Origin: an uncultured Pelagibacteraceae bacterium
GTDB lineage: Bacteria > Pseudomonadota > Alphaproteobacteria > Pelagibacterales > Pelagibacteraceae
Length of the DNA: 64,000 bases
Assembly (NCBI GenBank): GCA_902589725.1
Contig: CACITU010000007.1
Coordinates: 18,061-82,060 of the forward strand
Reading direction: 5' to 3'
Both the position numbers and the translations under genes were made by a program. Below the pieces are notes generated by a model. It was not told where the DNA came from. It was given only the letters and a program-made list of their open reading frames with translations, and made no database searches. Shown piece after piece: positions 16,863 through 24,890 of the stretch (positions are counted from its first letter, which is position 1; each line of letters begins with the position of its first letter).

Positions 16863-17521
16863 AATATTACAAAGCTTTATTTTTTGGTTCTATTGGATCA
16901 ATTGTCGAAACTTCAGAGATACAAAGAAAGTCATTTAACAAAGCATTTAAAAAATATGGGCTTGATTGGAATTGGACTAAGCGAGAGTATTTAAGTTTAC
17001 TAAATAAATCTGGGGGAAAAGATAGAATATCTAGATACGCAAAGAAGAATAAAGAAATTGTAAACTCTACATATTTAAGAAATTTAAAAACTAAAATATT
17101 CAATAATTACCTTAAAAAAAACCAGCTAAAATTAAGACCAGGTGTTAAAAATTTAATTTTATTCTGTAAGAAAGAAAAAATAAAATTAGCTTTTGTCTCA
17201 TCAACATCTACGAATAATATAAATGCAATATTATATTCATTGAGAAATTCAATAAATAAAGAAGATTTTAGTTTTGTCGGTAATTCAAAACTAGTTAAAA
17301 AATTTAAACCACATCCTGCAATATACTTGCTAGCGCTTAAAAAACTTAAGCTTAAAGCTAATGAATGTTTGGCTATTGAAGATACACAAGAAAGCCTAAA
17401 TTCAGCTAAGCGAGCTAAAATAAAATGTATAATTTTTCCTGGAAAATTTCATTCTTCAAGAAAATTTAGTGGGGCTTTAAAAAAAGTTTATAGACTGAAT
17501 AAAAATATTATTCTGAGATAA
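16859..17521 (+). CDS. HAD-superfamily (CbbY-like) protein lacking the catalytic aspartates
   Basis: A 220-aa HAD-fold protein that starts with TTG inside the permease stop codon. Alignment to the beta-phosphoglucomutase/CbbY pattern is clear: motif II (FVSSTST), lysine motif III (KKFKPHP) and acidic motif IV (IEDTQESLNSA). Motif I, normally FDxDGTL, reads FGSIGSI (residues 9-15): the nucleophile Asp is G10 and the acid/base Asp is I12. As written it should not form the phospho-aspartate. It may be a non-catalytic or altered-activity member kept with this importer. The end overlaps the convergent hydrolase gene by 14 bases. Confidence 0.75.
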   Translation: MKYYKALFFGSIGSIVETSEIQRKSFNKAFKKYGLDWNWTKREYLSLLNKSGGKDRISRYAKKNKEIVNSTYLRNLKTKIFNNYLKKNQLKLRPGVKNLILFCKKEKIKLAFVSSTSTNNINAILYSLRNSINKEDFSFVGNSKLVKKFKPHPAIYLLALKKLKLKANECLAIEDTQESLNSAKRAKIKCIIFPGKFHSSRKFSGALKKVYRLNKNIILR

Positions 17522-18263
17522 ATTTTTGTACTAAATTATTAAATTGATCAGGCTGTTCTAAATGAACATTATGAGCACAATCCTTAAATATTTCTAAACG
17601 ACTATTCTTAATATTTTTTTTTAATGTATCAACCTGATCAAAATTGTAAGAAGTATCTTTATCACCCCAGATAATCAAAGTTTCATTCTTTATATTTTTT
17701 AAATCTTCTTTACCTCTCCAATTTTTCATTGCTAACAAAGCATTATCAGCGGCCTCTAAAGAAACACCTTTAACTGCATTTTTGCATAAAAAATAATTTT
17801 TATCTTTATCCCCTTTAACAAACCATTTTTTTGGAACTCTAGAAAATGAAACTTCAGTTCCATCTTTTTTTAATTTTTCTCTTGTTTCATCTATTGTTTC
17901 AAATCTACCGGGTATTTCTCCAATTGATCCTGTAGCAAAACAAATTAATTTGTTAACTCTATCACCAATTAGTTTTGTAATTTCTTGAACAATCATTCCT
18001 CCCATTGAATGTCCAATTAAATTAAATTTATCAATATTTTTTTGATCTAATAAATCTATTATTTCTATGGCCATTTTATTTATAGAGTCTAAAGATTTAA
18101 TATTATGACTTTCACCAAACCCTGGAAGAGCTGGAATTATTACACGATAATCTTTTGAAAAAAATTCTTTTTGAAAAGTCCACATTTTAGATGAGCCTAA
18201 GTAACCATGAACAAAAACAAATGGAAACCCTTTGCCTATATCCTCTACATAAATATTTTTCAT
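17508..18263 (-). CDS. Alpha/beta hydrolase
   Basis: A 251-aa cytoplasmic alpha/beta-hydrolase fold protein. Visible elements are the oxyanion motif VFVHGYLGSS, nucleophile elbow GHSMGG with S86, acid Asp in IIWGDKDTSY and catalytic His in CAHNVHLEQPDQF. Probably an esterase or C-C hydrolase; substrate unknown. Its start overlaps the stop of the upstream LysE-type gene by 4 bases, so the two are co-transcribed. Confidence 0.88.
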   Translation of the reverse strand: MKNIYVEDIGKGFPFVFVHGYLGSSKMWTFQKEFFSKDYRVIIPALPGFGESHNIKSLDSINKMAIEIIDLLDQKNIDKFNLIGHSMGGMIVQEITKLIGDRVNKLICFATGSIGEIPGRFETIDETREKLKKDGTEVSFSRVPKKWFVKGDKDKNYFLCKNAVKGVSLEAADNALLAMKNWRGKEDLKNIKNETLIIWGDKDTSYNFDQVDTLKKNIKNSRLEIFKDCAHNVHLEQPDQFNNLVQKFISE

Positions 18264-18865
18264 AATATTTCCTTAATAATAAATAGAATTAACACAGCCA
18301 TAAAACCAATAATAAAAATATTAATTACTCTCCAAACTATTTTACTTTTAGCATACTTTGATAAATAATTAGATAAATACCCCAATATAAAAAAAAATAA
18401 AAATGATGCTATAGAAGCACCTACCCCGAATAAAATTTTTTGGTTTAATAAATAATTTTTTGAAAAATTTCCGAGAAAAAAAACCGTGTCAGAATAAACG
18501 TGTGGATTTAAATAGGTAAATCCTAAAGTTTTAAATATGATATTTAATTTTGAAATATCATTTTGCTTAGTACTAAAGTAAATATCTAAATAATGAGATT
18601 TTATTTTTTTATAAATAAAGTGAAGTAAAAATAAAATTAAAAATAAATTTAAAATTAGTTCAATTAAAGAATTAAAATATTGATTAAAATAATGGAAAAT
18701 AAAGATACCGAAAAAAATTAATATCAGATCTGATAAGGAGCATATTAAACAAACAATAAATACGTGTTGTTTTTTTAAACCTTGTTCTATAACAAAAATA
18801 TTCTGGGCACCTATAGCTAAAATTAAGCTAATCCCTGTGAAGAAGCCTAATAATAGGTATTCCAT
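18260..18865 (-). CDS. LysE/ArgO-family amino acid exporter
   Basis: A 201-aa inner-membrane protein with about six hydrophobic segments. The N-terminal ISLILAIGAQNIFVIEQGLKK is the characteristic LysE/ArgO motif (GAQN.FV..QG), and LNPHVYSDTVFFLG is the expected second conserved block (NPH.Y.D). Likely exports basic or other amino acids. It overlaps the hydrolase gene by 4 bases and lies 12 bases after the VOC gene. Confidence 0.88.
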   Translation of the reverse strand: MEYLLLGFFTGISLILAIGAQNIFVIEQGLKKQHVFIVCLICSLSDLILIFFGIFIFHYFNQYFNSLIELILNLFLILFLLHFIYKKIKSHYLDIYFSTKQNDISKLNIIFKTLGFTYLNPHVYSDTVFFLGNFSKNYLLNQKILFGVGASIASFLFFFILGYLSNYLSKYAKSKIVWRVINIFIIGFMAVLILFIIKEIL

Positions 18866-18877
18866 TAAGGTTTTGGA

Positions 18878-19288
18878 CTACTCTGGATTTGCTGTTAAAG
18901 TTTTAATTTCTAGTATATTTTCGTTTGGGTCTTTAACAAAGAAAGTTTCTTGCTCGTATTTTGTTCCTTTAAATCTCAAATAAGGTTCGTCGTAATACTT
19001 AGTTCCACTATCCTTTAATCTTTGTTTTAGAGCATCAAAGTCTTTTCTTGATAAATGAACACCAAAATGAGGAACTGAAACATTTCCCATGTCTACATCG
19101 TGTCTCTCATTATCTAATTTATGTTCACTTTTATGTAAGGTTAATTCATTGCCCCAAAAATCTACATCTGCCCACTCTTGCGCTGAGTTATCTAATCTAC
19201 ATCCTAAAGTTTCACTGTAAAACTTTTTTGCAATCTCTAAGTCTCCACACGGGATGGCTAGATGAAAACAATTGGTGTTTTTATACAT
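18878..19288 (-). CDS. VOC (glyoxalase/dioxygenase-fold) family protein
   Basis: A 136-aa single vicinal-oxygen-chelate domain: opening FHLAIPCGDLEIAKKFYSETLGCRLD, metal ligand candidates H9 and H75 (VPHFGVHLS region), and E in FFVKDPNENILEIKTL, the usual last metal ligand. These paired-beta-alpha proteins include glyoxalases, dioxygenases and resistance proteins; function unknown. A good AGAGG lies upstream of the ATG. It begins the three-gene minus-strand run to 17508. Confidence 0.82.
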   Translation of the reverse strand: MYKNTNCFHLAIPCGDLEIAKKFYSETLGCRLDNSAQEWADVDFWGNELTLHKSEHKLDNERHDVDMGNVSVPHFGVHLSRKDFDALKQRLKDSGTKYYDEPYLRFKGTKYEQETFFVKDPNENILEIKTLTANPE

Positions 19289-19368
19289 TTAAACCTCTTT
19301 AAATTAAGCAATTATGTACTATATAAGGCATATTATTTTTTAATCAACAGCAACTAAACTAAAGAAAT

Positions 19369-19953
19369 ATGAGTGATTTTTTACAATCCATAATTGATAG
19401 AGATCCTGCTGCAAGGTCTAAGTTAAGTTTAATATTAACTTATCCTGGTGTTAAAGCAGTTTTTTTTCATCGAATAGCAAATTTTTTTAGTACTGCAAAA
19501 TTTCATTTGATAGCAAGAATCATTTCTCAATTTTCAAGATTCTTAACTGGAATAGAAATTCATCCTAATGCAAAAATTGGAAAAAATTTATTTATAGATC
19601 ATGGAATGGGTGTTGTAATTGGTGAAACTTCAGACATTGGAGATAATGTAACTATCTATCACATGGTTACGTTAGGTGGAATTGCTCCAAGTATTAATTC
19701 AAATGACCAAAGAAATATGAAAAGACATCCTACTATAAAAGAAGATGTAGTTATTGGTTCAGGTGCACAAGTATTAGGTCCTGTAGTCGTTGGCAAAGGT
19801 GCTAGAATTGGAGCAAATGCAGTTATTACGAAAGATGTTTCAGAAAATGCTGTAATGGTTGGAATTCCTGCAAGAAGTGTTGGAATAGCAGATAGTGAAT
19901 TTAAACCTTATGGAATTACGTCTGACAGTGATAAAAAATCAGATAATGAATAA
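19369..19953 (+). CDS. cysE: Serine O-acetyltransferase
   Basis: Transfers acetyl from acetyl-CoA to L-serine, the first step of cysteine synthesis. The 194-aa length matches the short CysE/EpsC class. Visible features: N-terminal [30 protein letters not shown], then hexapeptide left-handed helix repeats ([64 protein letters not shown]) with catalytic histidines in IDHG and YHMV. It overlaps cysK by 8 bases, forming a cysteine-synthesis operon. Confidence 0.95.
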   Translation: MSDFLQSIIDRDPAARSKLSLILTYPGVKAVFFHRIANFFSTAKFHLIARIISQFSRFLTGIEIHPNAKIGKNLFIDHGMGVVIGETSDIGDNVTIYHMVTLGGIAPSINSNDQRNMKRHPTIKEDVVIGSGAQVLGPVVVGKGARIGANAVITKDVSENAVMVGIPARSVGIADSEFKPYGITSDSDKKSDNE

Positions 19954-20947
19954 TACCCAAAACGATTTTATTTCTGGAATAGGAAATACTCCATTAATTA
20001 AACTTAGAGCAGCCTCTGAAATTACTGGGTGTAACATTTATGGAAAAGCAGAATTTTTAAATCCTGGAGGATCTGTAAAAGATAGAGCTGCACTTGCATT
20101 AATTAAAGACGCTCAAGAAAAAAAATTAATTTCTAAAGGTGGGACTGTTGTTGAGGGAACAGCTGGTAATACAGGAATAGGTTTGGGTCTTTTAGGTAAT
20201 TCTCTTGGCTACAAAACTATAATTGTAATGAATGACAATCAAACACAAGAGAAAAAAGATTTACTTCGCAACCTTGGAGCTGAATTAAGATTAGTTCCAC
20301 CAAAGCCTTATAAAGATGACAACAACTTTGTAAAAGTAGCAGCAAGACTTGCAGATCAACTAAGACCTACAAACAATAATGGAGTTATTTGGGCTAACCA
20401 GTTTGATAATACTGCAAATGCTAGAGGACATTATGAGGGAACAGGTCAAGAAATCTGGGAACAAACCGATGGTAAAGTTGATGGTTTTGTTTGTTCTTCA
20501 GGTACTGGAGGGACAATTTCAGGTGTTAGCAATGCTCTTAAAGAAAAGAACAAAGATATAAAAATTTATTTATCAGATCCAAAAGGTTCTGCTCTTTATA
20601 ATTACATTAAAAATGGTGAACTTAAATCGGAAGGTGGTTCAATTACTGAAGGTATTGGCTCAAGTAGAGTGACTGCTAACTTTGGTGAGGCCAAAATTGA
20701 TGACGCATATTCAATTGATGACCATGAGGCTCTGCCTATTCTATATGATTTAATTCAAAACGAAGGTTTAAGTCTAGGAACAAGCTGTGGGATAAATATT
20801 GCAGGAGCAATTAGAATGGGAAAAGAGTTAGGGCCAGGAAAAACTATTGTAACTATTCTTTGTGATAGAAGTGACAAATACGCAACTAAAATGTTTAATA
20901 AAAAATTTTTAGAAGAAAAAGGTTTGCCGATACCTAATTGGTTTTAA
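19946..20947 (+). CDS. cysK: Cysteine synthase (O-acetylserine sulfhydrylase)
   Basis: PLP enzyme making cysteine from O-acetylserine and sulfide. From ATG 19946 ([20 protein letters not shown]) it is 333 aa. PLP lysine K45 in [10 protein letters not shown], phosphate loop [12 protein letters not shown] and GTGGTISGV, and [13 protein letters not shown] near the C-terminus are all present. The open frame extends 17 codons upstream into cysE, but those residues do not fit the family. Overlap with cysE indicates translational coupling; the 3' end overlaps the convergent membrane-protein gene by 4 bases. Confidence 0.95.
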   Translation: MNNTQNDFISGIGNTPLIKLRAASEITGCNIYGKAEFLNPGGSVKDRAALALIKDAQEKKLISKGGTVVEGTAGNTGIGLGLLGNSLGYKTIIVMNDNQTQEKKDLLRNLGAELRLVPPKPYKDDNNFVKVAARLADQLRPTNNNGVIWANQFDNTANARGHYEGTGQEIWEQTDGKVDGFVCSSGTGGTISGVSNALKEKNKDIKIYLSDPKGSALYNYIKNGELKSEGGSITEGIGSSRVTANFGEAKIDDAYSIDDHEALPILYDLIQNEGLSLGTSCGINIAGAIRMGKELGPGKTIVTILCDRSDKYATKMFNKKFLEEKGLPIPNWF

Positions 20948-21360
20948 ATATAAATTTTATCAGCTAATCCGTAAGTAAGAATAGCACTTAAAATCGTAAG
21001 TACTCCAGCAGCTATTACACCTTCACTGTTAGTCTTTTCAGTGTGTCCAAGTTTATTTATGTAAATGGTATAAATACCAAATATTAAGTACATTAAATTT
21101 TGAACAAATACTAAATTAAAGAACGCCCAAGTTCCATTTACTCCACCATCTCTAACAAACATAATATAAAGAGCCATTAAAAAAGACCCAACAAAAGGAG
21201 CTCCAAAAAATCTTGTAATCACAGCTGCCGAATGATCGATGTTATATTGATCCATAAAACTCTTTGTTCCAACTATAGCTCTGAAAGCATAAACAGCATA
21301 AACAAGGAAATGAATAATAAAAATGATTAGATAAACAATTCCATTAAATTTTTCGATCAT
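20944..21360 (-). CDS. Unknown four-helix membrane protein
   Basis: 138 aa with about four hydrophobic segments (roughly 7-27, 45-68, 78-100, 113-135). I do not recognise a family. Polar residues between helices include FRAIVGTKSFMDQYNIDHSAAVITRFFGAPF, which may be a conserved loop. It is a single-gene unit, convergent with cysK. Inner-membrane location is inferred from hydropathy only. Confidence 0.65.
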   Translation of the reverse strand: MIEKFNGIVYLIIFIIHFLVYAVYAFRAIVGTKSFMDQYNIDHSAAVITRFFGAPFVGSFLMALYIMFVRDGGVNGTWAFFNLVFVQNLMYLIFGIYTIYINKLGHTEKTNSEGVIAAGVLTILSAILTYGLADKIYI

Positions 21361-21464
21361 AAATAATTACTATTAAATGTTTAATATAATTAATACAGCA
21401 TAATCGACATTTTTTACACTCTCAAAATGCATATCTGTCGCGCGTTATAAACACAAGAGACTCA

Positions 21465-21495
21465 TTGTTAAAAATGTAACACTCTATTATATAAT
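21465..21495 (+). promoter_or_regulatory. Candidate promoter for the small-protein operon
   Basis: TTGTTA (21465-21470) and an AT-run TATTATATAATATA (from 21485) give -35 and -10-like elements with a 17-19 base spacer, about 30 bases before the ATG of the secreted protein. The rest of the 165-base gap contains no other structure I can support. Confidence 0.35.
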
Positions 21496-21525
21496 ATATA
21501 TTAATTACAACTTATTAGGAAAATA

Positions 21526-21912
21526 ATGAAAAAAATAATTTTCACGTCTTTATTGGTTTTGCTAACAACAACTTCACATGCACACATGAGTGATAAAGAA
21601 ATATCTGAGTCTTTAAAATGTGCAGGAATTTTTACATCGACTCAATTTATTAAACAAGGTGAGCTTCCAAATGGTGATTTGGCTTACAAAGAAAATAGTC
21701 TGGCTGCAGCAAAGGTTACTAGAGAATTTCTTACAAATGAGGGTGTTTTAGAAGATAAAATAAATTCAAGTATAAATTCTACTGTTGATGAAATGTTTGG
21801 TAAACCTTATCAGAAAACTTTAATGGATAATTGCTATGCATTTATTTTCAAATTAATACCAAATGGTAAAGAAAAAGTAGAGGAGACATCGAAAACAATT
21901 TATGGAGGATAA
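21526..21912 (+). CDS. Small exported protein of unknown function
   Basis: 128 aa with a signal peptide (MKKIIFTSLLVLLTTTSHA), leaving a mature helical protein of about 109 residues. Two cysteines, in SLKCAGIF and MDNCYAF, could form a disulfide in the periplasm. I do not recognise the family. It is only 3 bases from the following ferredoxin-like-fold gene, so it is probably the first gene of the small-protein operon. Confidence 0.7.
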   Translation: MKKIIFTSLLVLLTTTSHAHMSDKEISESLKCAGIFTSTQFIKQGELPNGDLAYKENSLAAAKVTREFLTNEGVLEDKINSSINSTVDEMFGKPYQKTLMDNCYAFIFKLIPNGKEKVEETSKTIYGG

Positions 21913-21915
21913 AAT

Positions 21916-22209
21916 ATGATTATAAAAATAGAAGAAAATATAAAATCGTTTTCAGCATGGAGGGATATGGTTAAAGATAATGCTGAAAAAATTAAAGGAT
22001 TTGGTGCAACTATTATTTTTGCTGGTGTATCAAAAGAAGATGCTTCAAAATTTACAGTAATTGTGAAATATGCAACTATGGAGGGGTTTGAGGCATTTAA
22101 AAATGATAAAGAACTTCACGCAGCAAGAGCTGCAGCTGGGGTTGATTTAGACTCTGCAAAAATCACTCCCATGGATGGAGACTTTATGGAAAATTTTTCA
22201 GGACAATAA
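21916..22209 (+). CDS. Small cytoplasmic protein, probable dimeric alpha-beta barrel
   Basis: 97 aa with alternating strand/helix pattern (IIKIEENIKSFSAWRDMVKDNAEKIKGFGATIIFAGV ... KFTVIVKYATMEGFEAFKNDKELHAARAAAGV), as in the antibiotic-biosynthesis-monooxygenase/DUF3764-type ferredoxin-like fold. No catalytic residues can be assigned. It resembles the next gene product in length and layout, which may be a diverged paralogue. Confidence 0.65.
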   Translation: MIIKIEENIKSFSAWRDMVKDNAEKIKGFGATIIFAGVSKEDASKFTVIVKYATMEGFEAFKNDKELHAARAAAGVDLDSAKITPMDGDFMENFSGQ

Positions 22210-22223
22210 AATAGGAGGAAAAA

Positions 22224-22508
22224 ATGGAAAAAGAAATGCTAGTGGTAGCAAAGTTAAAAGAAGGTACTTTTGAGAAATTCATGGGATTTATGCAATCTCC
22301 TGAAGGACTTGCTGAAAGGGCTAAAGTTGCTGTGGTTGAAAAAACAATTGGAACTGTAACTCCAGACAAAAGTACTGTAATGTTTAAAATATTTTGTACT
22401 GATGAAGCTGCACTTCATAAGTTTATAGAAGGTACAGAGGTATCAAAGCCAATAATGGATGAAGTGTTAGACAGTTACTCAATATATGATCTAACTAAGG
22501 TTAAATAG
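22224..22508 (+). CDS. Small cytoplasmic protein, probable dimeric alpha-beta barrel
   Basis: 94 aa: MLVVAKLKEGTFEKFMGFMQSPEGLAERAKVAVVEKTIGTVTPDKSTVMFKIFCTDEAALHKFIEG fits one ferredoxin-like unit. An AGGAGG-type ribosome site (TAGGAGGAAAA) precedes the ATG. Similar in plan to the previous gene. Function unknown; such proteins are often small monooxygenases, isomerases or oligomeric stress proteins. Confidence 0.65.
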   Translation: MEKEMLVVAKLKEGTFEKFMGFMQSPEGLAERAKVAVVEKTIGTVTPDKSTVMFKIFCTDEAALHKFIEGTEVSKPIMDEVLDSYSIYDLTKVK

Positions 22509-22527
22509 AAGGCTGAGGCTACACATA

Positions 22528-22555
22528 CTGACCAATCTCTGCTAGACTATATAAC
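22528..22555 (+). promoter_or_regulatory. Candidate internal promoter before the cupin gene
   Basis: CTGACC (22528-22533), a 16-base spacer and TATAAC (22550-22555) lie in the only wide gap (73 bases) of the small-protein cluster. A strong AAGGAGG follows just before the cupin ATG at 22582. This may divide the cluster into two transcripts. Confidence 0.35.
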
Positions 22556-22581
22556 TAAATAATTGGTAACAAGGAGGAAAA

Positions 22582-22932
22582 ATGGCTGGGATAGAAGTAA
22601 AAAGTTTTGATAAAGCAGATGAAGTGAATGATAATTTTAATAATGCTAAAATTGAAGCGGTCAAAGTTGGAAATCAAAGATTGATGAAACTTACTTTGCA
22701 ACCTGGTTGGCAATGGTCAAAAGATATAAAGCCAACAGTTGGTGGCGACAGCTGTCAAGCTACACATCTTGGTATAATTATCTCGGGTGCTGTTTGTGCA
22801 AAACATAATGATGGAACTGAACTAACTTATAAAGCTGGTGATGCATACTCAATACAACCAGGTCATGATGGATGGGTTGTTGGAGATAAACCAGCAGTAG
22901 TATATGAATTTCATGGGATGTGGGGTGAATAA
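22582..22932 (+). CDS. Small single-domain cupin
   Basis: 116 aa. Reads as one cupin: LTLQPGWQWSKDIKP, THLGIIISGAVCAKHNDGTELTYKAGDAYSIQPGHDGWVVGDKPAVVYEF. Histidines are present (THLG, GHDGW) but the classical HxH(x)nE metal pattern is incomplete, so metal binding is uncertain. It shares a TAATG one-base overlap with the GYD gene, so the two are translationally coupled. Perfect AAGGAGG ribosome site. Confidence 0.78.
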   Translation: MAGIEVKSFDKADEVNDNFNNAKIEAVKVGNQRLMKLTLQPGWQWSKDIKPTVGGDSCQATHLGIIISGAVCAKHNDGTELTYKAGDAYSIQPGHDGWVVGDKPAVVYEFHGMWGE

Positions 22933-23255
22933 TGTCTAAATTTTATGTAATTGGAAAGGCAAGTTCTGAGTTATTAAAAAAAATGCATTCTGACCCTGCT
23001 GCAGATAGAAGTGCGGTAATGAAATCCATGTGTGATAGCTTAGGAGTAAAAGCTGTAAGTTATGAATGGTTAAGAGGACGTTTTGATGTTCTTTTTTGTG
23101 TTGAAGGCGATTATGAAAGTGTTCTTGCTATGAAAGTAACTGTTTTAAATAGTGGAATGATGTCGGATCTGATGGTTCATGAAGTATTTGATTATAACAG
23201 TGCATTTAAAAAGGCAGCTGATGTTTCAAAAAGTTATAAAAAACCAGGTGAATAA
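22932..23255 (+). CDS. GYD-domain protein
   Basis: 107 aa resembling the GYD family: MKSMCDSLGVKAVSYEWLRGRFDVLFCVEGDYESVLAMKVTVLNSGMMSDLMVHEVF has the typical layout of helix, long strand with an R-F-D motif in place of G-Y-D, and a final strand. The family has no settled function; it is another dimeric alpha-beta fold. Coupled to the cupin gene upstream. Confidence 0.68.
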   Translation: MSKFYVIGKASSELLKKMHSDPAADRSAVMKSMCDSLGVKAVSYEWLRGRFDVLFCVEGDYESVLAMKVTVLNSGMMSDLMVHEVFDYNSAFKKAADVSKSYKKPGE

Positions 23256-23270
23256 ATAGAAAGGAATAAT

Positions 23271-23591
23271 ATGTCTATATTAGAAAAATATAGTGCTGCA
23301 ATAAAAAACAAAGATGAAGCAGTGATGAATGATCTTTTGCATGATGATTTTAAATTCACAATGCATAAGTCAGGAAATGTTTTAGGCAAAAGTGATGTTA
23401 TCAAATGGGCAATGAGCGGTGACATAAATCAAGATAAAGTAAGAGTTGTTTATGAAAATGACGAAGTTGGTGTTCATCATTCATTTGTTACTTTTGATGA
23501 TGGAAATGTAGAGGCTGTAATGGCAGTTTATAAATATGATAATGGAAAAATTGTTAGTTTAGAAACTGGTGCTACACCTATGCCAAAGTAA
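23271..23591 (+). CDS. Small SnoaL-like (NTF2-fold) protein
   Basis: 106 aa, one NTF2-fold unit: LEKYSAAIKNKDEAVMNDLLHDDFKFTMHKSGNVLGKSDVIKWAMSG, then VHHSFVTFDDGNVEAVMAVYKYDNGKIVSLETG. The stop codon is immediately followed by the GTG start of the isomerase-like gene. Function unknown. Confidence 0.75.
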   Translation: MSILEKYSAAIKNKDEAVMNDLLHDDFKFTMHKSGNVLGKSDVIKWAMSGDINQDKVRVVYENDEVGVHHSFVTFDDGNVEAVMAVYKYDNGKIVSLETGATPMPK

Positions 23592-24182
23592 GTGAGTGGT
23601 ATTGATTTTTATTTTTCGATAGGTAGCACTTACACCTATCTTTCTGTGACTAGAATACTTGATGTTGAAAAACAACATCAAGTAAAATTTAATTGGAAAC
23701 CCTTTTCAGTTAGAGCAATTATGAAGGAAATGAATAATATACCATTTCCAAAAGATAAAATTAATAAAGTCAATTACATGTGGAGAGATATTGAAAGACG
23801 AGCAGAAGGATATGGTTTTTTTGCTAAGACACCAGTTCCCTACCCTTTATCAGAATTCGATTTAGCAAATCAAATAGCAATCTTTGGTTTTGAAAAAGGC
23901 TGGGGAGAAAAATTTGTAATGCTGACTTATAAAAAATGGTTCCAAGAAGGCAAAGAACCTGCAATTGAACCTAGCCTTTCTGAGGTTTGTACTGAATTAA
24001 ATTTAGATAAGGATGAAATAATATCAGAAGCAAAATCAGAAAATATAGAGGTAAAATATAATGAAAACACAAATTCAGCTCGTGAAAATAAAATTTTTGG
24101 TAGTCCATCTTTTATAGTGAATAATGAAATTTTCTGGGGAGATGATAGAATGGAAGATGCTATTAAATGGTCTCTTAAATAA
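23592..24182 (+). CDS. DsbA-fold 2-hydroxychromene-2-carboxylate isomerase-like protein
   Basis: 196 aa of the kappa-class GST/NahD family: N-terminal DFYFSIGSTYTYLSVTRI (Ser at the thioredoxin active-site position instead of CxxC), NWKPFSVRAIMKEMN, YPLSEFDLANQIAIFGFEKGWGEKF and FGSPSFIVNNEIFWGDDRM with the cis-proline region. Family members isomerise hydroxychromene carboxylates in naphthalene degradation using glutathione, but many act on unknown substrates. GTG start directly abuts the SnoaL stop codon. Confidence 0.85.
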   Translation: MSGIDFYFSIGSTYTYLSVTRILDVEKQHQVKFNWKPFSVRAIMKEMNNIPFPKDKINKVNYMWRDIERRAEGYGFFAKTPVPYPLSEFDLANQIAIFGFEKGWGEKFVMLTYKKWFQEGKEPAIEPSLSEVCTELNLDKDEIISEAKSENIEVKYNENTNSARENKIFGSPSFIVNNEIFWGDDRMEDAIKWSLK

Positions 24183-24220
24183 TTCTATATATTCTCTCAA
24201 AATTCATTTAAAGTCATTGT

Positions 24221-24553
24221 ATGAGTCTTGCTAGTTCATACTTATTTTTAGGTATTGCGGTATTTTTAGGTGTAACTTCTAATAGTTTTGCAAAAAGTGC
24301 TGAGGGTTTTACACTTCTTGTTCCAAGCATAATTACAGCAATTACAATTGTACTGTGTATGTATGCACTGTCATTAGTAATGAAAAATATTCCTATGGGA
24401 ATTACTTACGCCTCTTTTGCGGGACTTACAATTATAGCGACAGTCATTGTTGGTGTAATTAAATATAATCAAGTTCCCAATTTATATTCTTTGATAGGGC
24501 TAATATTTATTATAGTTGGAGTGTTAATGGTTAATTTATTAGGAAATAAATAA
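24221..24553 (+). CDS. SMR-family small membrane protein lacking E14 (first of a pair)
   Basis: 110 aa, four transmembrane helices, clear similarity to EmrE across its length (SFAKSAEGFT, GITYASFAGLTIIATVIVGV, IIVGVLMVNLLG). Aligning on the shared lysine of KxSEGFT puts G17 where EmrE has the proton/drug-binding E14. SMR transporters without this glutamate would not be expected to do drug/proton exchange. Two bases separate it from a second SMR gene, so the pair may form a heterodimer. Confidence 0.82.
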   Translation: MSLASSYLFLGIAVFLGVTSNSFAKSAEGFTLLVPSIITAITIVLCMYALSLVMKNIPMGITYASFAGLTIIATVIVGVIKYNQVPNLYSLIGLIFIIVGVLMVNLLGNK

Positions 24554-24554
24554 T

Positions 24555-24890
24555 ATGAAACCTTTGTTTGGTTATTTATTTTTAGCTATCGGTATTTCTT
24601 TTGGAATTGCCTCTAATAGCTTAGCCAAAATTTCTGAAGGATTTACAAAATTAACTCCTTCTGTTTTATGCATTCTGTTTATGTGTATTACAATGTTTTC
24701 AATTGCAAAAGCAATGCATGCTCTTCCAGTTGGTTTTGCGTATGCAACATATAGTGGTCTAACGGTAACTGGAGTTGTGCTATTTGCAGTATTAAAACTT
24801 AATCAGGTCCCAAACATTTATGGAATTGTGGGCATAATATTAATTATTATTGGTGTAATAATGGTTAATTATCTTGGTCGGCTAAACTGA
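24555..24890 (+). CDS. SMR-family small membrane protein lacking E14 (second of a pair)
   Basis: 111 aa, four helices; closely parallels the upstream gene (FGIASNSLAKISEGFTKLTPSV, VGFAYATYSGLTVTGVVLFAVL, IIIGVIMVNYLG). Again glycine (G17) replaces the E14 of EmrE, and both members keep a polar SNS motif four to six residues later that could substitute as a binding or packing element. The 3' end overlaps the convergent DUF952 gene by 22 bases. Confidence 0.82.
   Translation: MKPLFGYLFLAIGISFGIASNSLAKISEGFTKLTPSVLCILFMCITMFSIAKAMHALPVGFAYATYSGLTVTGVVLFAVLKLNQVPNIYGIVGIILIIIGVIMVNYLGRLN

Noticed and set aside
19895..19945. Extended N-terminus of cysteine synthase
   Set aside because: The added residues lie inside cysE and are not found in the family; ATG 19946 begins just before the conserved [10 protein letters not shown].
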